Source: Pipra filicauda
Taxonomy: Eukaryota > Chordata > Aves > Passeriformes > Pipridae
NCBI RefSeq assembly: GCF_003945595.2
Contig: NW_024104404.1
Span: 867,315 to 931,314 of the forward strand
DNA length: 64,000 bases
Direction: 5' to 3'
In this document: positions 13,546-25,600 of the stretch, piece after piece
How the letters are laid out: every line of letters starts with the position of its first letter
How positions within the stretch are numbered: position 1 is the first letter of the stretch
Translations under genes and position numbers: made by a program
Notes under the pieces: model-generated
The model's database searches: none
Told to the model about the DNA's origin: nothing
What the model saw: only the letters and a program-made list of their open reading frames with translations

Positions 13546-14487
13546 TGATTCTGAGCAGATGCCAGCACTGCCTGTGGTTCTCCAAGCCTGTGATTTGGGA
13601 AGTGGCACCAGCAGGAGGTTGGTTGTCTGTGTGGGGTGACGGGAAGGCGAGCGCGGGGTCCCATCAGCTCCCGGAACATCCATCGGAGCCTCGGGGCAGG
13701 GTCGGAGCAGCTGCCAGGGGTGGCAGAGGTGAGGGCAGAGGGCACTCAGGGTGTACTGGTGCAATTACAGGGCACAGGATGGATGAGGAATATGTGGCAG
13801 CTCTCCAGCGTGTCGCTTGCCCTGGCTGTTGCTTTTGGGAAATGCGTGGGAGGTGGGCAGGAGTGAAAGGTTCAGCTTGACTTGATGGCTTTCCATTAAG
13901 CTGTAAAGGAGGATCACAGGTACACAGCAGCCATCCGGTCTTTTCAACCTTCCCTCCGGAGACCCAGACCCCGCAGGAAGCCTCTTGTAGTAGGAAAATT
14001 CTTTTGAGCTCCAGATTTTTCCATTCCTGGCTTGATGCTGCACAAAAAATAGGTTTTACTGCTTGGCAAAGCGGAGAAAGGGGAGGAAAAAAAATCTCTG
14101 TGACCATTGGACTGGTGGAGCTTAGACTCAGCCTTTTCAAACCTGACTTGTTTTCAGCTCTCCATGCAGGAAGGTTGGTGAAGTGATACAAAATCCCCTG
14201 GACTGCGAGTATGTCGTCTGGAAACTGTGTTGCTTTGATTTTTATTTATTTATTTGTTTAAAACCCAGGTCCCGCATTCTTGGCAAACGAGGGGAAACAC
14301 CTCAGACCCTCTGAGTGGGCTGACAGTGTTTCACATGGCACCTTGTCCCTGCTTCTGGAGGCTTTTGAAGCCGTTTGCAGAGCTGAAGGCTCAGCTCTAA
14401 GTGTGTGTCTCCCTGCAGGCTGGACCTGGCACGGCAGAGCTGTGCGGGTCCTACGCAGCACCGAGGGATTGGTCTCAGCTTTGGATC

Positions 14488-14548
14488 CATCACCACCTTG
14501 GATCATCACCACCTTGGATCATCACCACCTTGGATCATCACCACCTTG
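14488..14548. repeat. 16-bp minisatellite, about 3.8 units
   Basis: CATCACCACCTTGGAT is repeated at 14488, 14504 and 14520, with a partial fourth unit at 14536. Units are identical, suggesting recent expansion. Confidence 0.95.
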
Positions 14549-15339
14549 CCTGTGATAGCGCTGGCTCTCTCTTCCCAGAGGGGAGAGGGTTGCTCTGAGC
14601 TCGGCGTGGGCTGGTGACAAGTTCTGCAGTGACTGGGGGTGCAGAGGTGGAGAGCACGGGGAGGGGGGGAGGAATCAAATCTGCAGCTCAGAGGCTTGGG
14701 CAATTTTAAAATCAACAATTTAGCTCTGATTTTCACCCATTTTTTCCGAGTGAGTAGTAAAACCAAATGGGTTGTTTGGTGGGGGTTTTTGTTTGGTTCC
14801 TTTTGTCTCTCGCTGTCTAACGGTGAGTCTCTCGTAGGCAGTTGGGAATTGCAGGGAGCTCAGGAAAAAACCTGTTCACAGACAGCTCAGCTTCCCCATC
14901 ACCACACACTGAGGTGACACGGGACCTCAAAAAGGGATGCTGAGCAATGACTCCAAGCTCACTGTTTTTTGGAGCACCATCCCTTTCTTCAGGATGGAAA
15001 TAGAACCTTGTTTTTCTCCTCAGCTGAGCTCTCATCATGCTGCACCCATTTAAATGTATACCTGACATTAAGGTTTATTAGGGGCTTTTATTTTAGGAAA
15101 TGAACTTGCATCAATAAAGTGTTCTTAAAAGCCCTGGATGTTTTTAGCTGTACCTTCAGAATTGACTTCTGCAAACTCCTCAGATATCGAGCGGAGGTGA
15201 AGAGAGGAAGGAAGTCAGGCTGTGGGCAGAGTGAGCATTTATATTTTAGCCAGAAGCAAAGTTTGGGTTTTACCTTTCTCAGATGGAAGGCAGATCCCCC
15301 AGTGCCAGTTCCTCCAGTGGGACTTGCTTGATAACCTTT

Positions 15340-15540
15340 AGCTGTAACATTGCAAAGAAGACTCTGACCTCCAAATATAGATTTGGATATTTATAAATGC
15401 GATGCTTTGTACACACAGCATTCGGTGGGACGTAAACAGCTCCAGCAAATTGTATTTACCTCCAGCGTGGAAACAAATGCTTGATTGCATCACATGAGCT
15501 TGCTCAGTGCCTTTTATTTATATACTGCTGGCCATGCCAG
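15340..15540. promoter_or_regulatory. Possible conserved non-coding element
   Basis: AT-rich, unique segment with CCAAATATAGATTTGG (an imperfect dyad; its CCAAATATAG part resembles an SRF CArG box) near 15371 and TATTTATAAAT nearby. Inference only. Confidence 0.25.
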
Positions 15541-16968
15541 GCAGGGAAGGGGAGAAGGCTTCCTTTTGTCTTTTGACCCCTAAAAGACCCTGGAGACTTC
15601 TCTCCAGCAACCATTTGCCCTCCTGTCAAGCCCTGTGGGAGGCTGTTTGCATCCTATTTTATAGACTCTGAGTATGTACAGATAAATACACTCATTTCAG
15701 AGTCACGTGCTCTGCTTTTCTCAAGGAAAACAGACGGCAACTTTATGATCTGAGTGATTTTATTTGAACACAGCTGTGGCCTTGTGATTTAAATATTTCA
15801 ATAAATTTTAAACTAACTAGATGAGAGGAAACCGCGCAAGGAAAACAGGTTAGAGCACGGAAGGAGGATTCCCAGAGGGGAGAGGCAATATGGGCTCTGC
15901 ATGAACGCTCCTGGCCTCGGCTTCCTCTCCTGAGCAGCCCCTTGACACCTTCCTTGGTCAGAAAGCCCATCCCAGCATCCTCCCATCCTTGCCGAGATGC
16001 TCGAAGGTGGTGGGACATGGGTGGAAATCAGTGGATGGGCTGAGGGAGAGGTGCTGTGGGACCAGGTGTTGTTCCTTTGGGCCTGGGCTGGCCCAAACAG
16101 CCTGTGTGTGTTCAGGCATCGCTGCACCTCGGAGCAGCTGAGAGGAGTTTGAGGAGCTCCTTCCTTCAGCAGCGTGAATTCCGTGTTTTTCTGGGCTCTC
16201 TGATGCTGGGCAGAGGGGAAGGGGAGCTGCAGGAGGGACTGCAGGCTTGGCTCTGCTCTTGGGCTTGACAGCTGGGCTGTTTTGAAGAGCTCACAGCTTG
16301 GGTTTGTCGGGCTGTGTCCTCTCCACCCTCCTGTTCCAAGGGATGACGTACCTGTGTGAACGTACCCGTGAGGGCCACGGGGAAGATTTGCAGATGAAGG
16401 CAGAGGTGCTACAAGCCAAGGAGGTTTCACATCCTAAAGCCACTGGCACCAGCCTGTTTCACACCATCTTCCTCAAGATCTGTTTGTGCCAAGTCCTGCT
16501 TCATCCATTTCATGGTCCTCCTCCCACCTTCTCCCCCTGCCTTGGCCATGTTACTGTAAATCTCCCCCATTCCTGGGTGGTTTGGTCCTTTTCTTGGACC
16601 TGGGGAGTGCAATTCAGTGTTTCTAGATGTTGTTTTCAGCTCTCCCAGCTTTTGGTGATTATGGTTAGATGGGCTTTGCAAGGGCAATTTCCCCTGTGCA
16701 AAGCAATTTAAAAGTCCACTTTTCAGGAGTAAAAGAGGCTTTGCAACATTGAAATCTCTTTGTAGCATCAGACCCTTAATTATTTCTTGCTGGAGCTTCT
16801 TCATTTGTAAAAAGAAGGTAAAGACTTTGTTCCTACAAGGTCAAGAGGTTTAATTTCATCTGGGATTATTAAGAATAGCAGTGACAATGTTATTATTAAT
16901 TACAAAAGGTGTTTATTAGAGTTTGTCTTTCCTTGTGCCAATGATGATATTTCTTTTTTTTCTTAAAG

Positions 16969-17114
16969 GTCCCCCTGTGTTCATTAAAAAACCTGTGGAC
17001 CAAATTGGTGTGTCAGGAGGGGTGGCCTCCTTTGTGTGCCAAGCGACTGGAGACCCAAAGCCACGGGTCACCTGGAACAAGAAAGGGAAGAAAGTGAACT
17101 CTCAGAGGTTTGAG
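16969..17114 (+). CDS. PTPRS: PTPRS exon: Ig1 domain, first part
   Basis: A 146-nt exon with acceptor TTCTTAAAG and donor GAG|gtaaga. It starts with the last two bases of a split codon and ends in phase 0. The translation begins [17 protein letters not shown] and contains the first Ig1 cysteine in [11 protein letters not shown] and the core Trp in [16 protein letters not shown]. The lysine cluster KKGKK (17079-17093) corresponds to the surface that, in the known PTP-sigma Ig1 structure, binds heparan and chondroitin sulfate; Arg residues in the next exon complete it. The start of mature Ig1 lies here, just after the signal peptide. No alternative reading is plausible. Confidence 0.97.
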
Positions 17115-18135
17115 GTAAGAGATGTCCTTGAAATCTGTGCCTGTGTGAAGAGAGAGACTGACACAAAGCAGCCACTGCTCCTCTTTGGCCCTTCTCAGAC
17201 CTGATAATAAAGGGAAATTTGGAAGGGGAGGAGTTTTAACAGCAGGAGGAGTGAAATGCAAGCTCTTGGCCATGTCAACAGCTGGGTTTGTTCCAAAGCA
17301 AGAGAGAACTTGGCTCACTTATGTTACTGGAGTTTTTCCTTTTGTTTTGTTGTTTTTTTTCCCCTTCCTGGGATATAATATAACTTCTTCCTTCCCTAAG
17401 AGACCCCAGCTAAGCTGGTGGTTCTTCATCTCTGTAAATGCACCTTTCATCCCCATCCATGGCTCAGCATTTTAATCCTGGGACAATCTGGAGTAAACAT
17501 CACAGTTGTTGGCAACCAGACCCAAGCAATTGGCATTGCTTAGATAGAAATGAGGGTGGAAGAACAAGGACTGGGAGGTCATCCTGTGGAATTTGCTGTG
17601 GGACTCAGCCCTGCCAGGCAGCTGTGTGCTGAGAGGAGCTTTGTGGTGTCAGCTGCCTCTGCGGGTGGAGGAACAAGGCAGGGGTTCGTTTTTATTTTGT
17701 TTTCCTTTGCTCCATTTCCTCCTCCCTCCTCACAGTTGTGCTCTGAACACCCACCCCCCACACCACCACCGAGGCTCGTCCTTTCAGAGCCCTTGAGATG
17801 CCCGTGGTGGGACATGTTCACAGCGGGATCCATCACGGTGGGACCCTTCAGCTTCTCCCTTCCTCCAGCTGGGTGGGAAGGCTGTTAAAAAATGCGGGGC
17901 CAAGGCACAGAGTCCTCCTGTTTCTGGTTTGGTGTGACAGTGGGGTTTGACTGTGACAGTTCTGTCACCTCGAGGTCAGGGCAGAGCCAAGCTGACCATG
18001 TTGGTTCCGTGTAAGGGTTGTGGGGCAGCTGCTGGAGTGTGTTTGGGGGTGTGTGTGTCTCCTTAGAAGCAGGAACTCACCTTCTACTTGCAACCCAAGG
18101 AGACTTACTCTGTGTGTGTCTCTCTTCTCCCCCAG
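17115..18135 (+). other. PTPRS: Intron within Ig1
   Basis: About 1.0 kb. The only structure I see is the first copy of a 99-bp direct repeat (17833-17931), whose second copy lies just past the next exon. Otherwise it is unremarkable intronic sequence, with a T-rich patch near 17340-17365. Confidence 0.8.
17833..17931 (+). repeat. 99-bp direct repeat, copy 1 (upstream of Ig1 second exon)
   Basis: This copy aligns without gaps to 18310-18408, with five mismatches by eye (about 95% identity). Both copies share the internal stretch GGTGGGAAGGCTGTTAAAAA. It matches none of the CR1 tails seen here. The two copies flank the exon at 18136-18277. Confidence 0.9.
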
Positions 18136-18277
18136 ACAATCGAATTTGATGAAAGTGCAGGTGCTGTTTTGAGGATCCAGCCCCTCCGGACTCCCCGGGA
18201 TGAGAACATTTACGAGTGTGTTGCTCAGAACCCTCATGGGGAGGTCACTGTCCATGCCAAGCTCACCGTCCTCCGAG
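18136..18277 (+). CDS. PTPRS: PTPRS exon: Ig1 domain, second part
   Basis: A 142-nt exon with acceptor TCCCCCAG and donor GAG|gtaagg, starting in phase 0 and ending in phase 1. The translation starts [20 protein letters not shown] and carries the second Ig1 cysteine in [14 protein letters not shown], then the final strand [11 protein letters not shown]. The arginines in [11 protein letters not shown] belong, by family knowledge, to the glycosaminoglycan-binding face formed with KKGKK of the previous exon. The exon sits between the two copies of a 99-bp direct repeat; the downstream copy starts only 33 nt after the donor. Confidence 0.97.
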
Positions 18278-18309
18278 GTAAGGAGCACCCTGCCTGCCCT
18301 GTGCCAGGG

Positions 18310-18408
18310 TCACAGTGGGACCCTTCAGCCTCTTCCTTCCTCCAGCTGGGTGGGAAGGCTGTTAAAAAATGCAGGGCCAAGGCACAAAGTCCTCCTGTTT
18401 CTGGTTTG
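18310..18408 (+). repeat. 99-bp direct repeat, copy 2 (downstream of Ig1 second exon)
   Basis: Gapless partner of 17833-17931, offset by 477 bp. A shorter likeness between 18427-18450 and 18967-18990 (22 of 24 bases by eye) suggests local duplication went on further downstream; that part is weaker. Confidence 0.9.
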
Positions 18409-19949
18409 CTCCGACCTGTCAGATCTGTTTGCTGTTCTTACCCCGGAGAGATGTAAAATTGCTGTGTAAGAAACAAAGCTGAAACTGGACCACTTCAGGA
18501 GGTTTGACTGGATAATGTATTCAGGTTCCTTCCAACCTGAATTATCCTGTGACTCCTGTGATCTTCCCTCCCCTCCAAAAATTCCTTCCCCAGGTTTAGG
18601 AGCAGCACCAGAAACTCCTCATTATTCTCCTCAAAACCTTTTCCATTGAGGAATCACTTAATGGGCTGGGGTTAAGATGATGTTTCATCTGCATGGGCTT
18701 TCACACAGTTGTTAGCAATGGCAGCCTCTTTTTCTTGTGCTAGATTCCTTCTGGGCACCTTTCCTCTTTCCGGAGGTCTTTTGCTCCATGCACTCTGTGA
18801 GAAAACAGTTCCCCCTCTCCATTTTGTTCTGATTCTTTTTTCCACTTGTCCCCATTACAGAGGATGTTTACATGGATGCCTCCTTCATGTCATCTGTTTG
18901 AAATATGCTCCCTGAACTGGTTGTGGGGGAGGGAACAATATGCTGTTGCTCTGGATGCCTCTGGATGTTTGCTGTTATTACCCTGGAGATCCCTACAATC
19001 CCTGTGTGAAGGGCTGAGCGAGGTTGGGTGCTAAAACTGACCCATTTTAGGGTTTAGAACACCCATCAGTGATGTTTTCTGTTCAAAGCACAGGTGATCC
19101 TGGCAGGGGGGTGGTGGTGGATAACTGCCTGAAAGCTCCCAGAGGAGTTTAGCTTGGAAGCATTGGCTATGGATGAAATCATGGGCTTTTTAGTAGGGAC
19201 ACCGGCAGTGAGAGCCTTTCTTTCTGCAGTGAGCACATCTAACAGCAAATTTAGGAGCTCCAGGCAGTGTGTGACCCTCAGGCCAAGTGGTAGCTCTGCC
19301 TGTGGGGCCGTTGCTTTTTCTTCAGCAATTTCAGTGTTCATCTTAAATCCTTTTGTTTGAACAGGCAGCGAGCGTGTCCTTAATACTGCAGAGTGAAACT
19401 GGTGTGCAAATCCCAACTGTAGAGCAGGAAGCAGAGACCAGACATGAGGGCCACATGGCAAAGCCCTCGGCCTCCCCTTGGAGCAGGGAATATCCCTTCT
19501 GCTGCCCTCCTGGCAGGCTCTGTGCTGTCAGGATGCTGCTGCCTTGGAGGTGGGCCCATGGTCCACTCATGCCTGACAGATTTGTGTAGGTGCACTCAGA
19601 TCTGAGTGCAGCTCCTCTGCCTGCCGTGGCATTTAACCTTCTGTTAGAGAAATGTGGTGGGATGGATCTGTCAAGAGCTTGGAATGGCACAGGATGACAG
19701 GAGTGTGTTAACTGTGGTTTTCCCAGAGGACTGGGAGCCTTATTCCTCACACTTATTCCCATATATATTCCCTGGGAGCTGTGGCAGTTTGGGAGAAGTG
19801 CTCCTGCAGTCAAATTCCAAGTTTGTACCCCTTGAATGTAGCTACAAGCAGTGTCCGGGGAAGGTTCTCCTCCAGCTGCTGCCCTCACCAATTCCCTGGA
19901 TTCTTACAGTGGTTTTAAGGCTCTCTCCACCAAAAGCAAGCTGCAGTGT

Positions 19950-20250
19950 ATGGAATCATAGAATCATTAAGGTTGGAAAAAGCCTCCAAGATCATTAAGT
20001 CCACCCTGTGCCCCATCCCCACCTTGTCACCCAGCCCAGAGCACTGAGTGCCACGTCCAGTCATTCCTTGGACACCTCCAGGGATGGGGACTCCAAACCT
20101 CCCTGGGCAGCCCCTTCCAATGTTTACCAACCCTTTCTGTGGAGAAATTCTTCCTGATGTCCAACCTGACCCTCCCCTGGCACAACATGAGGCCATTTCC
20201 TGGTCTTGTTACGTGGGAGAAGAGACCAACCCTCACCTGGCCACAGCCCC
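19950..20250 (-). mobile_element. CR1 LINE 3' fragment
   Basis: Reverse orientation: GGAATCATAGAATCATTAAG at the left edge, then AAGTCCACCCTGTG, CAGGGATGGGGACTCC and TTCTTCCTGATGTCCAACCT. About 300 bp are preserved, with no coding part. Confidence 0.9.
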
Positions 20251-21775
20251 CTGTCAGGGAATTGTGGAGAGCAAAATGGGAATGCTGAGCTGAGCTCAGG
20301 GACTGTCCTTAGGGACCAGGGCTCTTTGTACGTGTCTTTGTGCAGCTCTTCCTTCTGGGATCAGCATCATCCATTTGTCAGCCAGGGGGACAGATGACAA
20401 CACAGGGGCTGCATCTTCCCACTGCCTGATTAATTCCACCCTTTGCTGATCCCACCAGGACATTCTGACTGTGTGCTGTGCTCTCACAAGCTCTCCTGTT
20501 CTGTTTGGGAGCTGGTTTGGGGTCTCTGTTTCTGACTGTCCTGCAGCAGTGAGGGTACCCATCCGTGGAACTTGAGGGAGCAGGAATTAACTGCAGGATG
20601 GGCCGAGATAGTGTTGAAGAGCATCAAGGAAGCAGATTTTATAGCAGACCCTCCCCTTCCCTGCTCAGCTGGAGTTATTCCATCCTTAATCGTTCCTCAG
20701 CTTTCACACAGCTCCTCTTTATCCGCATTTTTAAGTGCTGGGAGAGTTAAAAGCACCAAGCCCAAATGCACTGATCTCCACAATGACAAAGTGAGCATGC
20801 TGGCAGCCAGGCCTCTCCTTCCCCTCCCCTCTTCTGCACTCACCCACTCTCCTGTTTGTCTTTTCTCTCTTTCCCTGCACGGCCCCCTCCTCCTCTCTGT
20901 CTCTTCTCTCACTTGCAGAACTGATGCTGAGCACAGAGAGGGGGCTGCTCCACGGCTGCTCCACAGCCTGGAGATGGATGGGAGCTGTCATTTGCAGAAC
21001 CTGGTACCTTGGCACACTCTGGAGTACGGAAACCTGGGCCCCAGCTGCTGCAAACTGCACGAGGGGCTTTGGAGTAGCTCTGCAGCCTGGTGTGTGTGTG
21101 CTGTAATCAGACAGATGTGTCTGTACCTTTGTGCAGGAACATTAGAGGGTTTCCTCAGCACCAGGGCGGTCCCATGAACGGAAAATAACGCAGAAAATAT
21201 TTTCTCTATTCAGAATAGAAAATGAAACATTCTTCCTTACTAGATGCAGCTGCTGAAGGGATTGGGAGTAAACCCATTTTTGCTTATCCACGTGATTACT
21301 CCTGGATCAGACCCTGATAGAAACCCGTGTGCCTTCACTTAAAAACAGGAAACTGCAGGAGAGGAAACCTTTGGGAGCTTCTGAGAAGCAAAACTGTGAT
21401 GGACAGCATTCAACTCACACAGAGTCCCTTCACACCAGCTCTGCTGGCTTGTTTGTCCTTCCTGCTCTGCTTCTCCAGGGATCCCAGTTTGGTAGGGCTG
21501 TGGAGACTGGCTGTTCTTTCCACAGCTGGCTAGACATAGTGCCTGCAAACCTGACTCCTGCAGAGCTCAAAGAAAAAGGAAGACTGGTTTTGGGAAGCGT
21601 TTTCCAGTTGTTGACTCCAGCTGCTATTATTTTTCGTTATAACTTGGACAGGAAGGAAGGTCATTGGCACAGACACCCCAACTCTCAGTTGATGGGGTTT
21701 CTCTAAGCTCCCCACTCCCAGGAAAGACATTTGTATCTGTATCTGTGTGTCCTGGGATAGATACAGACAGAGAGG

Positions 21776-21921
21776 TTGTGGACTCCCCACCCCTGGAAGT
21801 GTTCAGGTGGGGTGTGGTTTGGAGCAACCTGGGATAGTGGAAGGTGTCCCTGCTCACTGTAGGGGGTGGAATGAGATGAGCTTTAAGATCCCTCCCAACC
21901 CAAACCAGTCTGTGATTCTAT
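21776..21921 (+). mobile_element. CR1 LINE 3' fragment
   Basis: Plus orientation: ACCCCTGGAAGTGTTCAGG, GAGCAACCTGGGATAGTGGA, then CCCTCCCAACCCAAACCAGT and TGTGATTCTATC at its end. Confidence 0.85.
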
Positions 21922-22559
21922 CTGTATCTATCTGTGTCTACATTTATATCATCTTTATCCATAGATCCATATCATGATGATTATTATTATTTCCCGTATA
22001 CAGATTATACTTTGCCTCCAATTCTTTAGTAGCCTGTGGGAGCTGGTAGAGTTCTGTGGAGGTTACCCTTGTGAGCTGTTAGGAAATGCAATATGTTCTC
22101 ATAAAAACCAGTGATTAGTCCAGTTCAGTGTCACGGAACAGGATTTACCATGCCCTGATCCATCGCTCGCTCCGTGCTGGCCAGTGCCTGCTGTTCCTGA
22201 GGGCTCTGCACTCTGGAAAACTGAGGAGAACAGGCTGTTAGACATGTCAGGGCTGCTGGAGTATGACTGAGGCTGTTATGGACACACTTTCAGACCTACT
22301 TCTTTTAGTGATTCCCTCTTGATTTTGTTTTAGGAGGTATTCAGACATTTCACTACCAATTGCAGCCCGAAACATCCCTCACACATTCCTCCTCCAAGAA
22401 CACATCTGGTGTGGGCATGTACAAAGTTCTAGCAAGATCCCTGCTGTTCTGTTGGTTTCTGTGTAATTGTTGGCTTTAAATCAGCCAAAGGTAAACAACA
22501 AGCAGCTCTGGATGCTCAGCAGAGAACAGCGAGTCCCAGGGGAGCGCATGGGAGAGGGA

Positions 22560-22900
22560 AGCTGCCCCCTCTGAAATGTTACCTTGCCATTTGGAAAATT
22601 CCTGGCAGTCTTTCTTCAAACTTGACTTGTTTTGCTTTTCTTGTAGTGACCTGAAAATTGGACAACGTTGACAACAGATTAGTTCTGTAGCTTATGAATA
22701 ACATCAAAGTAATTTTAACTCAGATGCCTGTAGAAGGAGGGCACGTAGGGACACATTAGGGAATACAGGCATTACCTGCACTATTTTGGAGTCCAACACA
22801 CATATCTAAGTGTGTATTTATTGCCTGTAATTCTTTAATAACATTGTTAGGCTATTACTGTTTTCATAGTAAACCTTTCAACTCAAAAGAAATGGAGTCA
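22560..22900. promoter_or_regulatory. Possible conserved non-coding element
   Basis: Unique, AT-rich segment in the Ig1-Ig2 intron with the near-dyad GACAACGTTGACAAC. No exon-like reading found. Confidence 0.22.
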
Positions 22901-24129
22901 ACAGAGCGTGTTAGTGAGACTCCTCCCTGCATTAGAGTTGTCTGGCTGGGAAATAACAGGTACTTGAGGCACAGGTACAGACACATGGGTGGAAATAACT
23001 TGTTGATGTAGTTTCACAAGGTGTATAGTGCCAGGATACCTGTTGGAGAGAGGACAGCTGTAGCTGTTCATAAACTTAATGACAAGAGCAGCGATAAGTT
23101 CAGGAATGCTGGCTTTTGATCTTCTTTCTGCTTAAAAGTCGTGTCACTCGAGCTGCTTCATCTCTGTGTTCCTGCTTTTCCACCCTGAATGAGGACAGTT
23201 GACAGTGTAGAGACCATCCAGCATCCAGATCTCCAGAGGAGAGGGAAAAATCCCTCCTCCTCTTCCCTTCAGAGCATCCTCGTGGCTTTCTGCACCAAGT
23301 CCATGGCACATCTGTACAGGCTCACACCCTCCTTCTCCTCTAAATTATTAACCAGCCGTGCACACCCTGCGGGGGAAAAGAGCGGCAGCAACACCCACTT
23401 TATCTTTCTTTATCATCCTCTTTTCCAGCACAGCTAATTAGCTAAACCCAGAGCTGCCACCTTCCAGAGTGACAAGGAGACAGGGAGCACCCCTGTCCCC
23501 TCGCTGGGGCCGGGGACCCTTCTTTGTGTGCCCGGGTTGGATCCGGGCGCGTCCTCCAGCACAGAGCGTGTCCTCGGGTAGGATTTATTGTAAATGAGAG
23601 CTGAAGTGCTCTTTCCCTGCCTCTCTTCATCCCTCCTCCCCTATCCTTTCTCACTCTACTTTGTTCAGTGGCCTTGAGGTGATTCACCAGCTTTGGGGGG
23701 GTTTAAACTGCTCGGTCCAAGCTCAGGTGTGAACGAGGTGTTGGGATGCTCCATTTATGTGGCAACTGCAACACAGGGAAGTGTTTGCCTGCATAAACCA
23801 GCACAATTTCCAGCAGCAGCAGCTGCCCAGATGTGCCCTTGAAGCATCTCCAGCTTGTGTCTGGTTCTTTTGTTCCTGCAGTTGCCTGAGCTGCTTTCAG
23901 AAAGAGAATTCACAACCCAAACCGTTCCTTATTTATTCGGGAACAGGCTTGGGGTGGTGTTTGGGGATTGATGGGGAGGGTGGCAGGGCTTGTGTGTGCA
24001 TGTCTTGTGGGGATTGTGCTGAGGTTGTAATTGCATTATTACAGGGAATCCAGTTGTTAGGGGATGGAGGCAGTTTCACTTCCCTGACAGGAAGGAAATC
24101 TGAGCACTTGAATCAGAGCAGTGTGTGAT

Positions 24130-24260
24130 GTTCAGAGATGATCTGATCCTCAAATCTGATCACGCCTCTAGTCGCAGTTGTTTTAATTAAACTCAGAGGA
24201 ATTCTGCACATTGTGCTGCGAGATTAACATTTTTGTTTAATTAGAAACACTCAGTGATAA
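24130..24260. promoter_or_regulatory. Possible conserved non-coding element
   Basis: Contains TTTTAATTAAAC and TTTAATTAGAAAC homeodomain-like words in a repeat-free patch beside a CA repeat. Confidence 0.22.
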
Positions 24261-24282
24261 TAGTTGTACCAGGCCTCCCCCA

Positions 24283-24321
24283 ACACACACACATGTGCAA
24301 ACACACACACACACACACACC
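24283..24321. repeat. CA microsatellite (interrupted)
   Basis: Two AC runs are separated by ATGTGCAA; the second run has at least ten dinucleotides. Confidence 0.95.
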
Positions 24322-24705
24322 CTGCCAGGCAGAGGGTTATTCTCTCTGTGGATTAATTGGTTCATGGAAGGAAGGGGCTGGGGTTGGAGGCAGGTGGAGC
24401 AGCATCACCAGGGAGCAGGATAAAAGCAGTGATCAATAATGATGTCATCTGCAGCCAATGCGGCAGCGGCTCCTCACGCTCAGCACGGCTGGGGAAGGAG
24501 CAGGAGGGAAGGGAAGAAGACATTAAAAGCCTGGCTGAAAGCTGTGCAGAGGCACAGCAATTCCCTGGGCCCCCCTGTCCTGAGCTCACTCCTGGGGGGG
24601 CTGGGGGTTTGCAGCACAGGAGGTTTGGAGAGTCCTGCAGTGCCCGAGCACAGCCTGGTGAGCTCAGAGGGCTGGTTCAGTCCCTGGTTAAGGGTGTGTG
24701 TGTGC

Positions 24706-25024
24706 ACAGTTCAAATTTGGGATGCAATGTCGTGCTTTAGAGGTGCTTCAGGTGCACCAAAAAGGCTTGAAACTGAAAAATGGCTTTAAACTGACAGAAG
24801 GCAGGTTTAGATTAGATATTAGGAAGAAGTTGCTGCCTCTGTGGGTGGGGAGGCCCTGGCACAGGTTGCCCAGAGAAGCTGTGGCTGCCCCATCCCTGGA
24901 AGTGTCCAAGGCCAGGTTGGACGGGGCTTGGAGCAACCTGAGATAGTGGAAGGTGTCTCTGGCAGGGGGTGAAATGGGATGAGTTTTAAGGCCCTTCCCC
25001 ACCCAAACCAGTCTGTGATTCTGT
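24706..25024 (+). mobile_element. CR1 LINE 3' fragment, longest of its subfamily here
   Basis: Plus orientation. It shares its upstream part and TTTAGATTAGATATTAGGAA with the copy at 13279, and ends CCAAACCAGTCTGTGATTCT. Only 3' sequence is present; no reverse transcriptase remains. Confidence 0.9.
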
Positions 25025-25496
25025 TTCTTGATGAAATGACACCCTTATACAAGTGTTTGTCCATCCTGGGAGATCTGCATTACTGGAGCAGTTCTAATGG
25101 GACGTGGTTCTGTTTGTGGTCAGATTCCTGTGCTCCATGAGGAGAGGTGTGGTTAATACACTTCAATCTCCAGTGAGTCACAATAGATCCTTTATAACTC
25201 TCTAACAATGGTCAGAGGCAGGAAACAATGCACATTTTTAAACACACAATTGAGGCATTTATCCTTTTTTTCTTTTTCCCTGCAGTAGCTGTGAACTGCT
25301 AATAATGGAGCTGGACAGAGTTTCTTGGCCTCAGGTATCAGAGCATCACACACACCTTTAGCTCTGCCTTCAGGATTTCATAGATTTTTAGAAGCTGAGT
25401 GTGAGGCACAGCAGTGTGGAACAGCTCTTGCCCAAATCACATGTGTTTGGAGCTCACACAGAGCTGGGATCTGGTGATTCTGCTTCTCTTACAGGA

Positions 25497-25600
25497 TGGA
25501 GCTCTGAGCACTCTGGTCTAGTGGGAGGTGTCCCTCACAGTAGGGAGCTGGGATTAGATGATCTTTATGGTCCCTTCCAGTCCAAGCCATTCTGATTCTG
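25497..25600 (+). mobile_element. CR1 LINE 3' fragment, short
   Basis: Plus orientation: TCTGGTCTAGTGGGAGGTGT, GATTAGATGATCTTTATGGT and CCCTTCCAGTCCAAGCCATT. More decayed than its relatives. Confidence 0.78.

Larger units (their letters stand above)
1..16968 (+). other. PTPRS: Intron upstream of the first Ig1 exon
   Basis: Nearly 17 kb without a supportable exon. It holds a 72-nt poly-T run (3780-3851), two CR1 tails (10245-10333 minus, 13279-13545 plus), a 16-bp minisatellite (14488-14548) and several AT-rich, motif-dense stretches that look like conserved non-coding elements (listed separately). The next exon needs one upstream base to complete its first codon, so a signal-peptide exon ending in phase 1 must precede it. 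I saw no convincing candidate here: none that combines a start codon, a hydrophobic core and a phase-1 donor. Confidence 0.8.

Noticed and set aside
1..16968. Search for the signal-peptide exon
   Set aside because: No segment combined a start codon, a hydrophobic leader and a phase-1 donor convincingly; the exon is more likely upstream of the window.
18497..18562. Possible further CR1 end near the Ig1 exon
   Set aside because: Only CCTTCCAACCTGAATTATCC-like words remain; too short and diverged to list as an element.
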